From an uncultured Bacilli bacterium (GTDB lineage Bacteria; Bacillota_I; Bacilli_A; RF39; UBA660), in NCBI GenBank assembly GCA_934101345.1, contig CAKOQV010000001.1, positions 62,001 through 126,000 on the forward strand: a DNA stretch of 64,000 nucleotides, written 5' to 3'. This document shows, piece after piece, positions 45,769 to 54,603 of this stretch (its first letter is position 1; every line of letters begins with the position of its first letter). Under the pieces are notes generated by a model. The model was given only the letters and a program-made list of their open reading frames with translations. It was not told the DNA's origin and ran no database searches. A program made the position numbers and the translations under genes.

Positions 45769-46830
45769 ATGGATATTAAAAGAGTTTTGTTAATTGTGGG
45801 GACAACATTTTTATTTACAGCGTTATTTGTTCCTGTTGTAAAAAAGATGGCTAATTTTATTGGTGCACTTGATATGCCTAATGAAAGAAAGGTACACAAG
45901 GTACCTATTCCTAGACTTGGTGGTCTTGGTATATATGCTGGTTTTTTACTTGGCTATATGTTATTTGGTATTCATTCTGTACAAATGAATGCAATACTTA
46001 TTGGTAGTTTTATAATATTAGTTACTGGTATATTTGATGATATAAAGCCAGTGCCTGCTAAATGGAAGTTACTTGCTCAGACAGTAGGTGCTTCAATAAT
46101 ACCTTTATATGGTGGTATATTACTAAAAGATATTTCAGCATTTGGATTATATTTAAATTTTGGAATACTTGCATATCCTATTACAATAATATTTATTGTG
46201 TCTATTATTAATTGTATTAATTTAATTGATGGATTAGATGGATTATCTTCAGGTATTGCTAGTATATACTTTTTGACTATTGGTATAATAGCTATGCTTC
46301 TTAATAATTCTAATGGTCTTGATATAATATTAACTTTTATAATGCTTGGTAGTACACTTGGATTTTTAGTACATAACTTTAATCCTGCTAAAATATTTAT
46401 GGGTGATTCTGGTAGTATGTTTTTAGGATATATAATAGCGGTTATTGCATTGTTAGGATTTAAAAATGTAACTTTGACTTCATTTATTATACCTATACTT
46501 TTACTTGCTATTCCTATACTTGATACTTTATTTGCTATTCTTAGAAGACTTGTTAATCATAAACCACTTGGTGAACCTGATAAGAATCATTTGCATCATC
46601 AACTATTGAAACTTAAATTATCACAAAGAAAAACAGTGTTAATAATATATGTTGTTGATTTACTATTTGCTTCAGCTTCTATTGTATACGCTGTAGGTAA
46701 TAGTATGTTAGGAAGTAATATTTATGGTATTGTTATATATATAATATTATTTATTTTGATATTATTGTTAGTACTTAAAACTAATATAATATGGGATCAT
46801 GATAAGAAGAAAAAGGAAACTGAGAAATAG
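45769..46830 (+). CDS. tagO: Undecaprenyl-phosphate GlcNAc-1-phosphate transferase (TagO/WecA/MraY family)
   Basis: About 353 residues, 10 to 11 membrane helices. Signature loops: HKVPIPRLGGLGIYAGF, GIFDDIKPVPAKWKLLAQ (Asp pair), NLIDGLDGLSSGI, KIFMGDSGSMFLGY and the His-rich NHLHHQLLKL that marks GlcNAc-1-P enzymes (WecA/TagO) over MraY. It starts wall teichoic acid or capsule on undecaprenyl phosphate. ATG 45769 is preferred to ATG 45760, which nearly touches the AAGGAG site. It is followed by a terminator. Confidence 0.92.
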   Translation: MDIKRVLLIVGTTFLFTALFVPVVKKMANFIGALDMPNERKVHKVPIPRLGGLGIYAGFLLGYMLFGIHSVQMNAILIGSFIILVTGIFDDIKPVPAKWKLLAQTVGASIIPLYGGILLKDISAFGLYLNFGILAYPITIIFIVSIINCINLIDGLDGLSSGIASIYFLTIGIIAMLLNNSNGLDIILTFIMLGSTLGFLVHNFNPAKIFMGDSGSMFLGYIIAVIALLGFKNVTLTSFIIPILLLAIPILDTLFAILRRLVNHKPLGEPDKNHLHHQLLKLKLSQRKTVLIIYVVDLLFASASIVYAVGNSMLGSNIYGIVIYIILFILILLLVLKTNIIWDHDKKKKETEK

Positions 46831-46839
46831 TTTCTTTTT
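46816..46839 (+). terminator. Rho-independent terminator
   Basis: GAAACT (46816-46821) pairs with AGTTTC (46829-46834), then five T residues; overlaps the tagO stop codon. Confidence 0.75.
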
Positions 46840-46852
46840 AATATGTTATAGT

Positions 46853-46945
46853 ATGGCTTATATATGATAGACTTTATTTTGAGACTTAATGGCTCAAAAT
46901 AACACTTCAAGATTACAAGCTTGAAGTGAATATGAATATAATTTT
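46853..46945 (+). ncRNA. Tandem-hairpin element C (candidate structured RNA/DNA)
   Basis: Leader TATGGCTTATATATGATAG is identical to that of element A. Hairpin 1: TTATTTTGAG (46874-46883) with CTCAAAATAA (46893-46902), loop ACTTAATGG. Hairpin 2: CACTTCAAG (46903-46911) with CTTGAAGTG (46920-46928), loop ATTACAAG. No bases separate the two stems. Tail GAATATGAATATAAT. It lies between the tagO terminator and the promoter-like TATAAT at about 46980. Confidence 0.65.
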
Positions 46946-47010
46946 AAAAAATATACTATACTTATTAGTTAATATTTGGTATAATTATAAAGAAATATGG
47001 AGGTAATGAT

Positions 47011-47568
47011 ATGGAGGTTAGTTATAGAAATCCTAAGATATATTTACTTAGTGGTAAAGCTAGAAATGGTAAAGATACAATAGCTGGATACTTAAAAGAA
47101 TTTTATGAGAAAGATGGTAAGAAAGTTATTTTTTCACGAGCGGGTAAATATATAAAATTTTATGCTATGGAGATGACTGATTGGGATGGTAATGAAGATA
47201 CAAAGCCTAGAACATTACTTCAAGAGTTGGGTACGGATGTAATAAGAAATAAATTAAATAAGTCAGAAATGTTTATAGACAGGCAGATAGATGATATAGA
47301 AATATATTCGTATTTTTATGACGCTATTATAGTACCTGATATTAGATTACCAAGAGAAATAGATAGTATTAAAGAAAAATTTGATAATGTAGTAACTATT
47401 AAGGTAGAAAGAATTAACTTTGAAACTAATTTGTCTGGAAAAGAACAAAAACACAGTACAGAGACTGCAATGGATAATTATATAGATTTTGACTATGTAA
47501 TTATAAATGATACATTGGAAAAACTAAAAGAAGATGTATATAAAATATACAAGGAGGAAACTAAATGA
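47011..47568 (+). CDS. P-loop nucleotide kinase (deoxynucleoside monophosphate kinase-like)
   Basis: A 185-residue protein with Walker A GKARNGKDT at about residues 14-22 and the order of a nucleoside monophosphate kinase: TLLQELGTDVIR (base/lid region), IVPDIRLPREID, VVTIKVERIN and a C-terminal IDFDYVIINDT. It resembles phage-type dNMP kinases and dephospho-CoA-kinase-like proteins; the exact substrate is unclear. Its last codons overlap the alaS start (ATGA), so the two are co-translated. AGGAGGT-type site and TATAAT upstream (about 46979). Confidence 0.75.
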   Translation: MEVSYRNPKIYLLSGKARNGKDTIAGYLKEFYEKDGKKVIFSRAGKYIKFYAMEMTDWDGNEDTKPRTLLQELGTDVIRNKLNKSEMFIDRQIDDIEIYSYFYDAIIVPDIRLPREIDSIKEKFDNVVTIKVERINFETNLSGKEQKHSTETAMDNYIDFDYVIINDTLEKLKEDVYKIYKEETK

Positions 47569-50258
47569 AAAAGTTAAAAGGTAATGAAATAATTAATATG
47601 TATTTAAATTTCTTTAGTGAAAGGGGTCATACAATAATAGAGTCTGCTTCTCTTATTCCTAAAGATGATCCTACTATACTTTGGATAAATGCTGGTGTAA
47701 CACCACTAAAGAAATATTTTGATGGTACTATTGTACCTAAGAATAGAAGATTAACTAGTTGTCAGAAATGTATTAGAACTGGTGATATTGAGTCAGTAGG
47801 ACGTACTGCTAGACATCATACTTTCTTTCAGATGTTAGGAAATTTTAGTATTGGTGACTATTTTAGAGAGGATGCAATTACTTGGGCATATGAATTACTT
47901 ACTAGTCCTAAATATTTTGATATTGATAAAGATAGGTTATATGTAACAGTATATACTCATGATGATGATACATACAATTTGTGGCTAAAACTTGGAATAA
48001 AGAAAGATCATTTAGTAAGATTAGATGGTAATTTTTGGGAAATTGGGCCAGGACCATCAGGACCTGATACGGAGATTTTTTATGATAGAGGAGAAAAATA
48101 TGATAAAGAACATAAGGGTATTAGTCTATTACAAAATGAAGAAGAAAATGATCGTTATATAGAGATATGGAATAATGTTTTAAGTCAATTTAATGCTACT
48201 GAAGGATTAAAAAGAGAGGATTATTCAGAATTACCTAGTAAAAATATAGATACTGGTATGGGTGTTGAAAGAATGGCTTGTATTCTTCAAGAAACAGAAA
48301 CTAACTATGAAACTGACTTATTTATGCCTATTATGAAAGGAATTGAAGAGATAGCACATATACCTTATACAGGACAAATGGAATTTAAAGTAATTGCTGA
48401 TCATATAAGAACTTTAACTTTTGCTTTAGCAGATGGTGCTGTATTTGAAAATGTCGGAAGAGGTTATGTATTAAGAAGACTATTAAGAAGAGCTTCTCGA
48501 ATGGGAAGAAAATTAAATATTAATAGAGATTTCTTAAGTGATTTAGTGGATATAGTTGTTGATAATTATAAAGAGATATATCCTTATTTAGTAGGAGAGA
48601 CTCCTAAAGTAAAAGAGCTAATTACTAAAGAGGAATTATTGTTTCAAAAAACTCTTTTATCTGGTGAGAAACATTTAGAGGAATTATTTAAAAGTAATAC
48701 TAAAGTTATTAATGGTAAAGATGCTTTTAAATTATATGATACGTATGGTTATCCTATAGAACTTACTATAGAAGCTGCTCTTGAAAAAGGATTTACTGTG
48801 GATACTGAAGAGTTTAAATTGTATATGAATGCTCAAAAAACTTTAGCTAGAAATAGTAGAAAAGTAGAAAGTAGTATGAATATGCAAAATGACGCTTTGA
48901 TAAACTTTAAAGAAGAAAGTAAATTTGTTGGATATGATAAATTAGGATTAGAAACTGAAGTAATAGCTATTATGAAGAATAATGAATTTGTTGATAGTTC
49001 TAGTGATGAATGTTATATATTTTTAAAAGAAAATCCATTTTATGCTGAGAGTGGTGGTCAAGTAGCGGATTCTGGATATTTGAAAAATGATAATTGTAAG
49101 TTAGAAGTATTGGATGTTATAAAGGCTCCTAATGGACAACATATGATATATGTTAATGTTCTTGATGGAACAATTAATAAAGGTGATAAGATTTTAACCC
49201 ATGTATCTAAAGAAAAAAGATTTAATACTATGAAAAATCATTCTTCTGTACATTTATTACAAAAATCATTACAAGAATTATTAGGAGATTCTGTTCATCA
49301 GGCTGGTTCTAAAGTAGATGATAAGATGTTAAGATTTGATTTTAATTATCATGGAAGATTATCTGATGAATTAATACTTAAGGTAGAAGAATCAGTAAAT
49401 CAAAAGATAGATGCAGCATATGAAACTAAGATAGAATATATGAGCTTAGATGATGCTAAGAAAAAAGGGGCTATGGCTTTATTTAGTGATAAATATGGAA
49501 GTGTTGTAAGAGTTGTAACTATTGGTGATTCTGTTGAACTTTGTGCAGGAACTCATGTAACTAATTCTAAGGATATAAATAAGTTTGCTATAGCAAGTGT
49601 TGAAAACAAGGGCTCTGATACATTTAGAGTAATAGCCGCTACTGATACTAATATTGGTGAAGTGTTAGGTGAAGAGGTTTCTAAATATAATGAACAGATG
49701 TTAAAATTATTAGATAAAGCTAAGAAGATAGTATTAACTGCTAAAGAATTGAATATAGATTTAAAATTTAATTTTGATATAGCTAATAATACTCCTACTA
49801 GTTATAGAGATATTGTAATAAATAGAAATGAATTAGAAAATTTAAGAAATAGTTTAAAGGAATTAGAAAAAGAATTTACTCTTAAGAAGAATGAAAAATC
49901 TGTAAGTGATTTATCTAGTTTTTTAAGTATTAAAGAAGAAATAAATGGTATAACAACAATTATAAGTATTACTAATGATTATGATATAGTTACTTTAAAG
50001 CAAATAGTATCTGCATTAAGTAATCAGTTAGATAACAGTTTTATTCTACTAGCTAATCAAAATAAGGATAATAGTGTTAATTTTATAGCTAAATCTACTT
50101 CTAATAGAGTAGACTGTGGTACGATTATAAAAGAATTATCATCAGCTTGTAAAGGCAATGGTGGTGGCTCTAAAGTATTTGCTCAGGGTGGCGGTACTGA
50201 TGGTACTAATATAGCTAATTTACTTATGAATGTTAAAGAAAAGATTAAAAACTTATAA
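47565..50258 (+). CDS. alaS: Alanyl-tRNA synthetase
   Basis: An 897-residue class II synthetase of full length. The catalytic core has FLSERGHTIIESASLIP (split), TSCQKCIRTGDIESVGRTAR, HHTFFQMLGNFSIGDYF, and FWEIGPGPSGPDTEIFYDRG. The editing domain has HSSVHLLQKSL and the Cys/His metal site CAGTHV; the C-Ala tail ends with the Gly-rich GNGGGSKVFAQGGG. It charges tRNA-Ala and clears mischarged Ser/Gly. No T-box is seen before the operon. The stop is followed by a clear terminator. Confidence 0.97.
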   Translation: MKKLKGNEIINMYLNFFSERGHTIIESASLIPKDDPTILWINAGVTPLKKYFDGTIVPKNRRLTSCQKCIRTGDIESVGRTARHHTFFQMLGNFSIGDYFREDAITWAYELLTSPKYFDIDKDRLYVTVYTHDDDTYNLWLKLGIKKDHLVRLDGNFWEIGPGPSGPDTEIFYDRGEKYDKEHKGISLLQNEEENDRYIEIWNNVLSQFNATEGLKREDYSELPSKNIDTGMGVERMACILQETETNYETDLFMPIMKGIEEIAHIPYTGQMEFKVIADHIRTLTFALADGAVFENVGRGYVLRRLLRRASRMGRKLNINRDFLSDLVDIVVDNYKEIYPYLVGETPKVKELITKEELLFQKTLLSGEKHLEELFKSNTKVINGKDAFKLYDTYGYPIELTIEAALEKGFTVDTEEFKLYMNAQKTLARNSRKVESSMNMQNDALINFKEESKFVGYDKLGLETEVIAIMKNNEFVDSSSDECYIFLKENPFYAESGGQVADSGYLKNDNCKLEVLDVIKAPNGQHMIYVNVLDGTINKGDKILTHVSKEKRFNTMKNHSSVHLLQKSLQELLGDSVHQAGSKVDDKMLRFDFNYHGRLSDELILKVEESVNQKIDAAYETKIEYMSLDDAKKKGAMALFSDKYGSVVRVVTIGDSVELCAGTHVTNSKDINKFAIASVENKGSDTFRVIAATDTNIGEVLGEEVSKYNEQMLKLLDKAKKIVLTAKELNIDLKFNFDIANNTPTSYRDIVINRNELENLRNSLKELEKEFTLKKNEKSVSDLSSFLSIKEEINGITTIISITNDYDIVTLKQIVSALSNQLDNSFILLANQNKDNSVNFIAKSTSNRVDCGTIIKELSSACKGNGGGSKVFAQGGGTDGTNIANLLMNVKEKIKNL

Positions 50259-50264
50259 TAAAAG

Positions 50265-50292
50265 AATTTCACTTTAAATAGTGAAATTTTTT
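50265..50292 (+). terminator. Rho-independent terminator of alaS
   Basis: AATTTCACT (50265-50273) pairs with AGTGAAATT (50280-50288), then T residues. Confidence 0.85.
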
Positions 50293-50316
50293 ACTTCTTA
50301 AGTCTAGGTTTTGAAA

Positions 50317-50346
50317 AAGCAGAGAAGTCTAAGAGCTTCTCTGCTT
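50317..50346. repeat. Strong hairpin between alaS and the RNase J gene, possible degenerate tandem-hairpin element
   Basis: AAGCAGAGAAG (50317-50327) pairs with CTTCTCTGCTT (50336-50346) around an eight-base loop TCTAAGAG. A weaker hairpin with loop GTCTAGG lies just upstream (about 50296-50314). Loop sizes recall elements A-E, but the ACY...GG signature is incomplete and the orientation is unclear. No T-tract follows. Confidence 0.4.
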
Positions 50347-50364
50347 AAGTTTGGTTATTAGTAT

Positions 50365-50393
50365 TTGCATTTTTAGTTATTTTTTGTTATAAT
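50365..50393 (+). promoter_or_regulatory. Promoter of the RNase J gene
   Basis: TTGCAT (50365-50370), 17-base spacer, TATAAT (50388-50393). Confidence 0.7.
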
Positions 50394-50437
50394 TATTAAG
50401 TCTTTTACTTAAGAAAAAAAAGAAAGGAGAAATTAAT

Positions 50438-52087
50438 TTGAGTAAAATAAAATTATTTTCACTAGGTGGACTAGATGAAAATGGTAAAAATATGTTTGTT
50501 ATTGAAGTGGATAAAGAAATATTTGTATTTGAAGCTGGTCTTAAATATGCTGATGAGTTTACTTTAGGAATAGATTATATAATACCAAATATAAGTTATT
50601 TAAAAGAAAATAAAAAAAGAATAAAAGGAATATTTTTAACACATGGACATGAAGAAAATATTGGAGCATTACCTGATTTAATGCCTGATTTAGAGGGTGT
50701 ACCAGTATTTGCTTCAAAGTATACTTTAGATATCGTAAAAAATGAGTTTGAAACATATAAGATAGATACTAGTAGTCTAAAAGAGATTAAAGCTAATATA
50801 CCATTAAATGTAGGAAAGATAAAAGTATTTCCTATAAATTTATCGCATTCAACTCCTGATAACTTTGGATATGCTATATATACAAAAGATGGAGTAATAT
50901 TTTATGCATCAGATTTTGTTGTAGATCCATTAATGAAAGGAGCATATAAAACTGATATTGGAAAACTTGCTTATATAGGAAAACAAAATGTATTATGTTT
51001 ACTTACAGAATCAAATTATGCTAGTATTGAGGGATTTACGTCTCCAAGACATAGAATAGCGGGCTTAATAAAAGAAACACTTAATACTACCGATGGTAGA
51101 ATAATTTTTAATGTTTTGGATTCACATTTATATCGTATACAGGAATTATTTAGTGAGCTAGAAAAAACTGATCGTAAGGTTGTTATTATGGGTAAAAGAC
51201 TAAAAGCTATAATTGATTCTGCGATTGAAAATCATTATTTAAATGTTAATAAAAAGATAATTGGTGATTTATCTAATATAAATGATAAGAATGTTGTAAT
51301 ATTAAATGCTAATGAAAGAGAAAAACCTTACTATAATATAATGAAAATAGTAAATGGATATGATAAGTTTATTAAATTAACGGAAGAAGATACTATATTT
51401 TTGGCTACACCTATTTTTGAAAGTAGAGAAAAAACGTTTTATCATTTGTTAGATGAAATATCAAAGATAGGTTCTAAAGTTGTAACATTATCTTCACACA
51501 AATATTTGTCACATCATGCTTCTAAAGAGGATTTAATGATTATGATAAACTTAATGAATCCTAAATATTATTTTCCAATAAGAGGAGAATATAAGGATCA
51601 AGTATTAAATGCTGAAATAGGAGAGTTATCAGGAATACCTAAAGAAAATATCTTATTAAAAGAAAATGGAGATGTTGTTTCAATAGAAAATGGTGTTTTA
51701 AAGGATAACTTTGAGAAAGTACCATCAGGTTCTGTTTTAATAGATGGTAATTCATCTGATGATATAGGGGAAATGGTCTTGAGAGATCGTGAGATACTTT
51801 CTGATAATGGTATTATGATTATTTCGGTTACTTTAAATAAACAAACTAAAGAGATAATATCAGGACCAGAAGTACTTACTAGAGGTTTTGTCTATGTAAG
51901 AGACTCCTACGAATTAATAAAAGAAATAAAAAGAATATCTACTGAAATAATATTATTAAATACTAGTAGTTCAAAGTATATAGAGTATAATAAAGTTAAG
52001 AATTCTATTAGAGATGAATTATCTAGATATTTAATTAAAGAAACTGGTAATAAACCAATGATTATTACAGTTATGCAAGAAATATAG
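50438..52087 (+). CDS. rnjB: Ribonuclease J (J2-like, altered metal motif)
   Basis: A 549-residue metallo-beta-lactamase/beta-CASP RNase. The order LFSLGGLDENGKNMFVIEV, GIDYIIPNISYL, IFLTHGHEENIGALPDLM, and the C-terminal EMVLRDREILSDNGIMIISV and TRGFVYVRDS is that of RNase J. The active-site HxHxDH motif reads HGHEEN: Asp and the last His are replaced. Bacillus RNase J2, the weaker partner of J1, has a similar HGHDEN-type motif (family knowledge). This is therefore more likely the J2 subunit, with J1 elsewhere. It has its own promoter; TTG start at 50438 behind AAAGGAG. Confidence 0.88.
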   Translation: MSKIKLFSLGGLDENGKNMFVIEVDKEIFVFEAGLKYADEFTLGIDYIIPNISYLKENKKRIKGIFLTHGHEENIGALPDLMPDLEGVPVFASKYTLDIVKNEFETYKIDTSSLKEIKANIPLNVGKIKVFPINLSHSTPDNFGYAIYTKDGVIFYASDFVVDPLMKGAYKTDIGKLAYIGKQNVLCLLTESNYASIEGFTSPRHRIAGLIKETLNTTDGRIIFNVLDSHLYRIQELFSELEKTDRKVVIMGKRLKAIIDSAIENHYLNVNKKIIGDLSNINDKNVVILNANEREKPYYNIMKIVNGYDKFIKLTEEDTIFLATPIFESREKTFYHLLDEISKIGSKVVTLSSHKYLSHHASKEDLMIMINLMNPKYYFPIRGEYKDQVLNAEIGELSGIPKENILLKENGDVVSIENGVLKDNFEKVPSGSVLIDGNSSDDIGEMVLRDREILSDNGIMIISVTLNKQTKEIISGPEVLTRGFVYVRDSYELIKEIKRISTEIILLNTSSSKYIEYNKVKNSIRDELSRYLIKETGNKPMIITVMQEI

Positions 52088-52108
52088 TCAAAAGCTATAT
52101 TTTTTTTC
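52081..52108 (+). terminator. Rho-independent terminator
   Basis: AATATAG (52081-52087) pairs with CTATATT (52095-52101), followed by T residues; the left arm contains the RNase J stop codon. Confidence 0.8.
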
Positions 52109-52173
52109 TTTAAAATAATAAAAAAGTATTTCATTTTATTATATTTTTTGTTATAATGTAAAAGAGGTATGAT

Positions 52174-52815
52174 ATGAAAAAAGTATTAATACTATGTGTA
52201 TTATTGATATTATGCATTGGTTGTACTAGAATAGATAATATTAAAGATTACAAGGTAGTAATTGATAATGTAATAGAAAGAAATAATATAGATACTAATA
52301 CTGCTTCAATGGGATATAAATATTATCTTCCTATTGGAGTTAGAAAGGTATATGATAAAGATTACAATCAGAAATTTAGATATGAAGATGTAGATATATA
52401 TTTATATGTGGATGCTGTTAGTTATTATTATCATAATACTTTGAACTTTAATGAAGATAAGAAGGATAATGACTTCTATTATAAAATAGTTAATAGTGAT
52501 AAAATTGGATATGTGATTGTAACAAAAAATGCAGATGATTACTTTGTTAAGATAGTATATAATTATGCAAAGATTGAATCACATGTTCCTAAAGAGAAGT
52601 TAAATGAAGTAATAGCAAATAGTATGATTATATTAAATAGTATTAATTATAATGATAATTTAATAAAGAAAATTCTTGAGGATGAATATTATTCAAGTAC
52701 TGCTGAAGAGTATAAGATAAAAAAACCAGATAATACGACGAGTAAATTCTCAGAATATTTGAGTGAATATGTAGTAGATGAGGAAACCACAGTTCCTGAT
52801 TTACCTGAATATTAA
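52174..52815 (+). CDS. Lipoprotein of unknown function
   Basis: A 213-residue protein with a lipoprotein signal peptide (LCIGC, Cys17). The mature part has an alpha/beta domain of about 150 residues (YKYYLPIGVRKVYD, VDIYLYVDAVSYYYH, KIGYVIVTKNADDYFVKIVYNY) and an acidic, Thr-rich tail ending VPDLPEY. I do not recognise the family. TATAAT lies about 20 bases upstream with an AGAGGT ribosome site. Followed 11 to 17 bases later by the disordered protein gene, so it heads a four-gene envelope cluster. Confidence 0.75.
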   Translation: MKKVLILCVLLILCIGCTRIDNIKDYKVVIDNVIERNNIDTNTASMGYKYYLPIGVRKVYDKDYNQKFRYEDVDIYLYVDAVSYYYHNTLNFNEDKKDNDFYYKIVNSDKIGYVIVTKNADDYFVKIVYNYAKIESHVPKEKLNEVIANSMIILNSINYNDNLIKKILEDEYYSSTAEEYKIKKPDNTTSKFSEYLSEYVVDEETTVPDLPEY

Positions 52816-52832
52816 CAAAGGGAGATATGACT

Positions 52833-53891
52833 ATGAAATTTATTGATAAATTAAAAGATTTATTCACTGATGAAGAAGAAGTGGTAGAAACTAGTGAAAT
52901 AGAATTAGAGAAGGAAGAAAAAGAAGAAGAACATAAGCTTCCTACTTTTATGAGAAATAAAATTGAACAAGAGGAAAAGAGAGAAGAAATAAGAAAACAA
53001 AGAGAAGAAACACCGAAGGAAGATATAATTAGTGATAGAGAAATTGTTAAAACTAGGAGTAATAGTTTTTCATTTCCTATTGATATTGATGATGAACAAA
53101 CTCCAAGAACATTTGTAAATACATCTTCAAGTAATTATAATACTTATGGTGGTAATAAGAATGTTTTAGAAAAAGAGAAAAAAGTATCAGAGTTATATGC
53201 TAAGAAAGAGGAACCTAAGCCAAGAAAGTTTAAACCTACTCCTGTTATTTCTCCTGTATATGGTGTTCTTGATAAGAACTATACTAAAGATGAAGTTAAA
53301 GTACAAGATGAGGATTCTTATGAAATAAAAAGACCTTCTAGAAAAGTTGATTTTGAAACAGTAAGAAATAAGGCTTTTGGTAGTTTAACTGATGATATAA
53401 GAAATAATTTGTGTGAAAACTGTGAATTATATAAAGAAGTAAAAATAACTAAAAATGCTGATAAGGCATTACTTAATGATGATAATCTTTTATCTGATAT
53501 GACAAGAGATGATGTTAAAGATGTAACTTTAGAGGAAGCTGAAGATAATTATTTTGATTTTGGGGTAGATTATGAAATACCTAAAAAAGAAGAAAGACCT
53601 AATGTAGTTATTAATGCTGAAGAAGTTGAAGTTAAAGATAGTGATGTTAAAATAGTAAATCATAATGAACTTGAGAGTACTGCGGAGAAAATAGAAGTAA
53701 AGGAGGAAACACCAAAAAGAACAACTAGAGTAGCTCCTAAAAAAGAATTAGATGATACAAAAGAATTTGAAAAAATATCTCCAGAAGAAAAGACAATAGA
53801 TGAAGTTCTTAATAATAATAAAGATGTAAGTACTGATGCTGATAATGATATATTTAATTTAATTGATTCAATGTACGAAGGAGATGAGTAA
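52833..53891 (+). CDS. Acidic, largely disordered protein with a conserved-looking short motif
   Basis: About 352 residues, no membrane helix. The start KFIDKLKDLFTDEEEVVE is helical, then come long charged low-complexity stretches (EKEEKEEEH, EKREEIRKQREE). A non-repetitive island, PRKFKPTPVISPVYGVLDK near residues 129-147, stands out and could be a binding motif. The C-terminus is acidic with NDIFNLIDSMYEGDE. Composition suggests a cytoplasmic scaffold or adaptor; no function is assigned. ATG 52833 has better spacing to AAAGGGA than ATG 52827. It is tightly followed by DUF948 and YtxH genes. Confidence 0.65.
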   Translation: MKFIDKLKDLFTDEEEVVETSEIELEKEEKEEEHKLPTFMRNKIEQEEKREEIRKQREETPKEDIISDREIVKTRSNSFSFPIDIDDEQTPRTFVNTSSSNYNTYGGNKNVLEKEKKVSELYAKKEEPKPRKFKPTPVISPVYGVLDKNYTKDEVKVQDEDSYEIKRPSRKVDFETVRNKAFGSLTDDIRNNLCENCELYKEVKITKNADKALLNDDNLLSDMTRDDVKDVTLEEAEDNYFDFGVDYEIPKKEERPNVVINAEEVEVKDSDVKIVNHNELESTAEKIEVKEETPKRTTRVAPKKELDDTKEFEKISPEEKTIDEVLNNNKDVSTDADNDIFNLIDSMYEGDE

Positions 53892-53893
53892 TT

Positions 53894-54160
53894 GTGACTG
53901 CAAATGAAGTTTTACCAGTGATTTTGTATATATTGGGTGCTATTTTATTAGTAGCTTTAATAGTATTAACTGTAAAGTTAACAATAACTGTACATAAAAT
54001 AGATAAAGTTGTTGATAATATTACTGAGAAAGTTACTGCTTTAGATGGAGTTTTTTCTGTTGTAAATGCAGTAAGTAATAAATTTACATTTATAACTGAT
54101 AAAGTAGTTAACATAATTTATTCATTAATTGAAAAAATAACTAAAAGAAAGGAAGATTGA
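53894..54160 (+). CDS. DUF948-like small membrane protein
   Basis: An 88-residue protein with one N-terminal membrane helix (about 6-27) followed by an amphipathic helical tail with evenly spaced hydrophobics (HKIDKVVDNITEKVTALDGV) and a second hydrophobic patch. This is the layout of DUF948 (YtxG-like) proteins that accompany YtxH in Bacilli general-stress operons. GTG start two bases after the previous stop; ends in TGA three bases before the YtxH gene. Confidence 0.75.
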   Translation: MTANEVLPVILYILGAILLVALIVLTVKLTITVHKIDKVVDNITEKVTALDGVFSVVNAVSNKFTFITDKVVNIIYSLIEKITKRKED

Positions 54161-54163
54161 AGA

Positions 54164-54565
54164 ATGAGTAAAAAAGGAATTGGAAAGTTTGCTTTAGGTG
54201 CAGGAATTGGTGCTGGTTTGGCTTTATTATTTGCTCCTAAAAAAGGAAGTGACTTAAGACGTGATATTAAAAGAAAGTTTGATGATTTTATGAGAGATGT
54301 AGATAAAATTGAAGTAGAAGACATTAAAGAAAGTTTTACTAAAAAAGTGGATGAAATAAAAAAAGAATTAAATGATTTAGATAAGGAAAAAGTAGAAAAA
54401 ATAGCTAAGAAAAAAGCTAAAGAATTACAGAGAAAAGCTGAAGATTTAGTTGATTTAGCTAAAGAAAAGGGTACACCAGTACTTGAAGGAATTGCTGATG
54501 ATTTAAAACATAAAGTAATTTGTGTATGTACTGAAGTAATTAATAAATTAGAAAAAGGAGAATAG
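54164..54565 (+). CDS. YtxH domain protein
   Basis: A 133-residue protein. The glycine-zipper membrane segment GKFALGAGIGAGLALLFAPK (about 6-25) followed by KKGSDLRRDIKRKFDDF is the YtxH signature; the rest is a Lys/Glu-rich coiled coil (about 45-105). YtxH proteins are envelope-associated stress proteins of unclear mechanism. Encoded directly after DUF948, an arrangement found in many Bacillota. AAAGGAAG site precedes the ATG. Confidence 0.88.
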   Translation: MSKKGIGKFALGAGIGAGLALLFAPKKGSDLRRDIKRKFDDFMRDVDKIEVEDIKESFTKKVDEIKKELNDLDKEKVEKIAKKKAKELQRKAEDLVDLAKEKGTPVLEGIADDLKHKVICVCTEVINKLEKGE

Positions 54566-54587
54566 TCAGAAGTGATTATTCTTTTTC
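54559..54587 (+). terminator. Probable terminator after the YtxH gene
   Basis: AGAATA (54559-54564) pairs with TATTCT (54577-54582), then T residues; overlaps the YtxH stop. Confidence 0.55.
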
Positions 54588-54603
54588 TAGAAAGGATGAT
54601 AAA

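Noticed and set aside
47011..47568. Assigning this kinase as dephospho-CoA kinase (coaE).
   Set aside because: The Walker A and the PREID region fit dNMP-kinase-like proteins as well or better; only the general P-loop kinase call is supported.
50290..50346. Treating the alaS-rnjB hairpin pair as a sixth tandem-hairpin element.
   Set aside because: Loops TCTAAGAG and GTCTAGG miss the ACY...GG pattern, the first stem is poorly paired and no tail is present; listed as a possible degenerate copy only.
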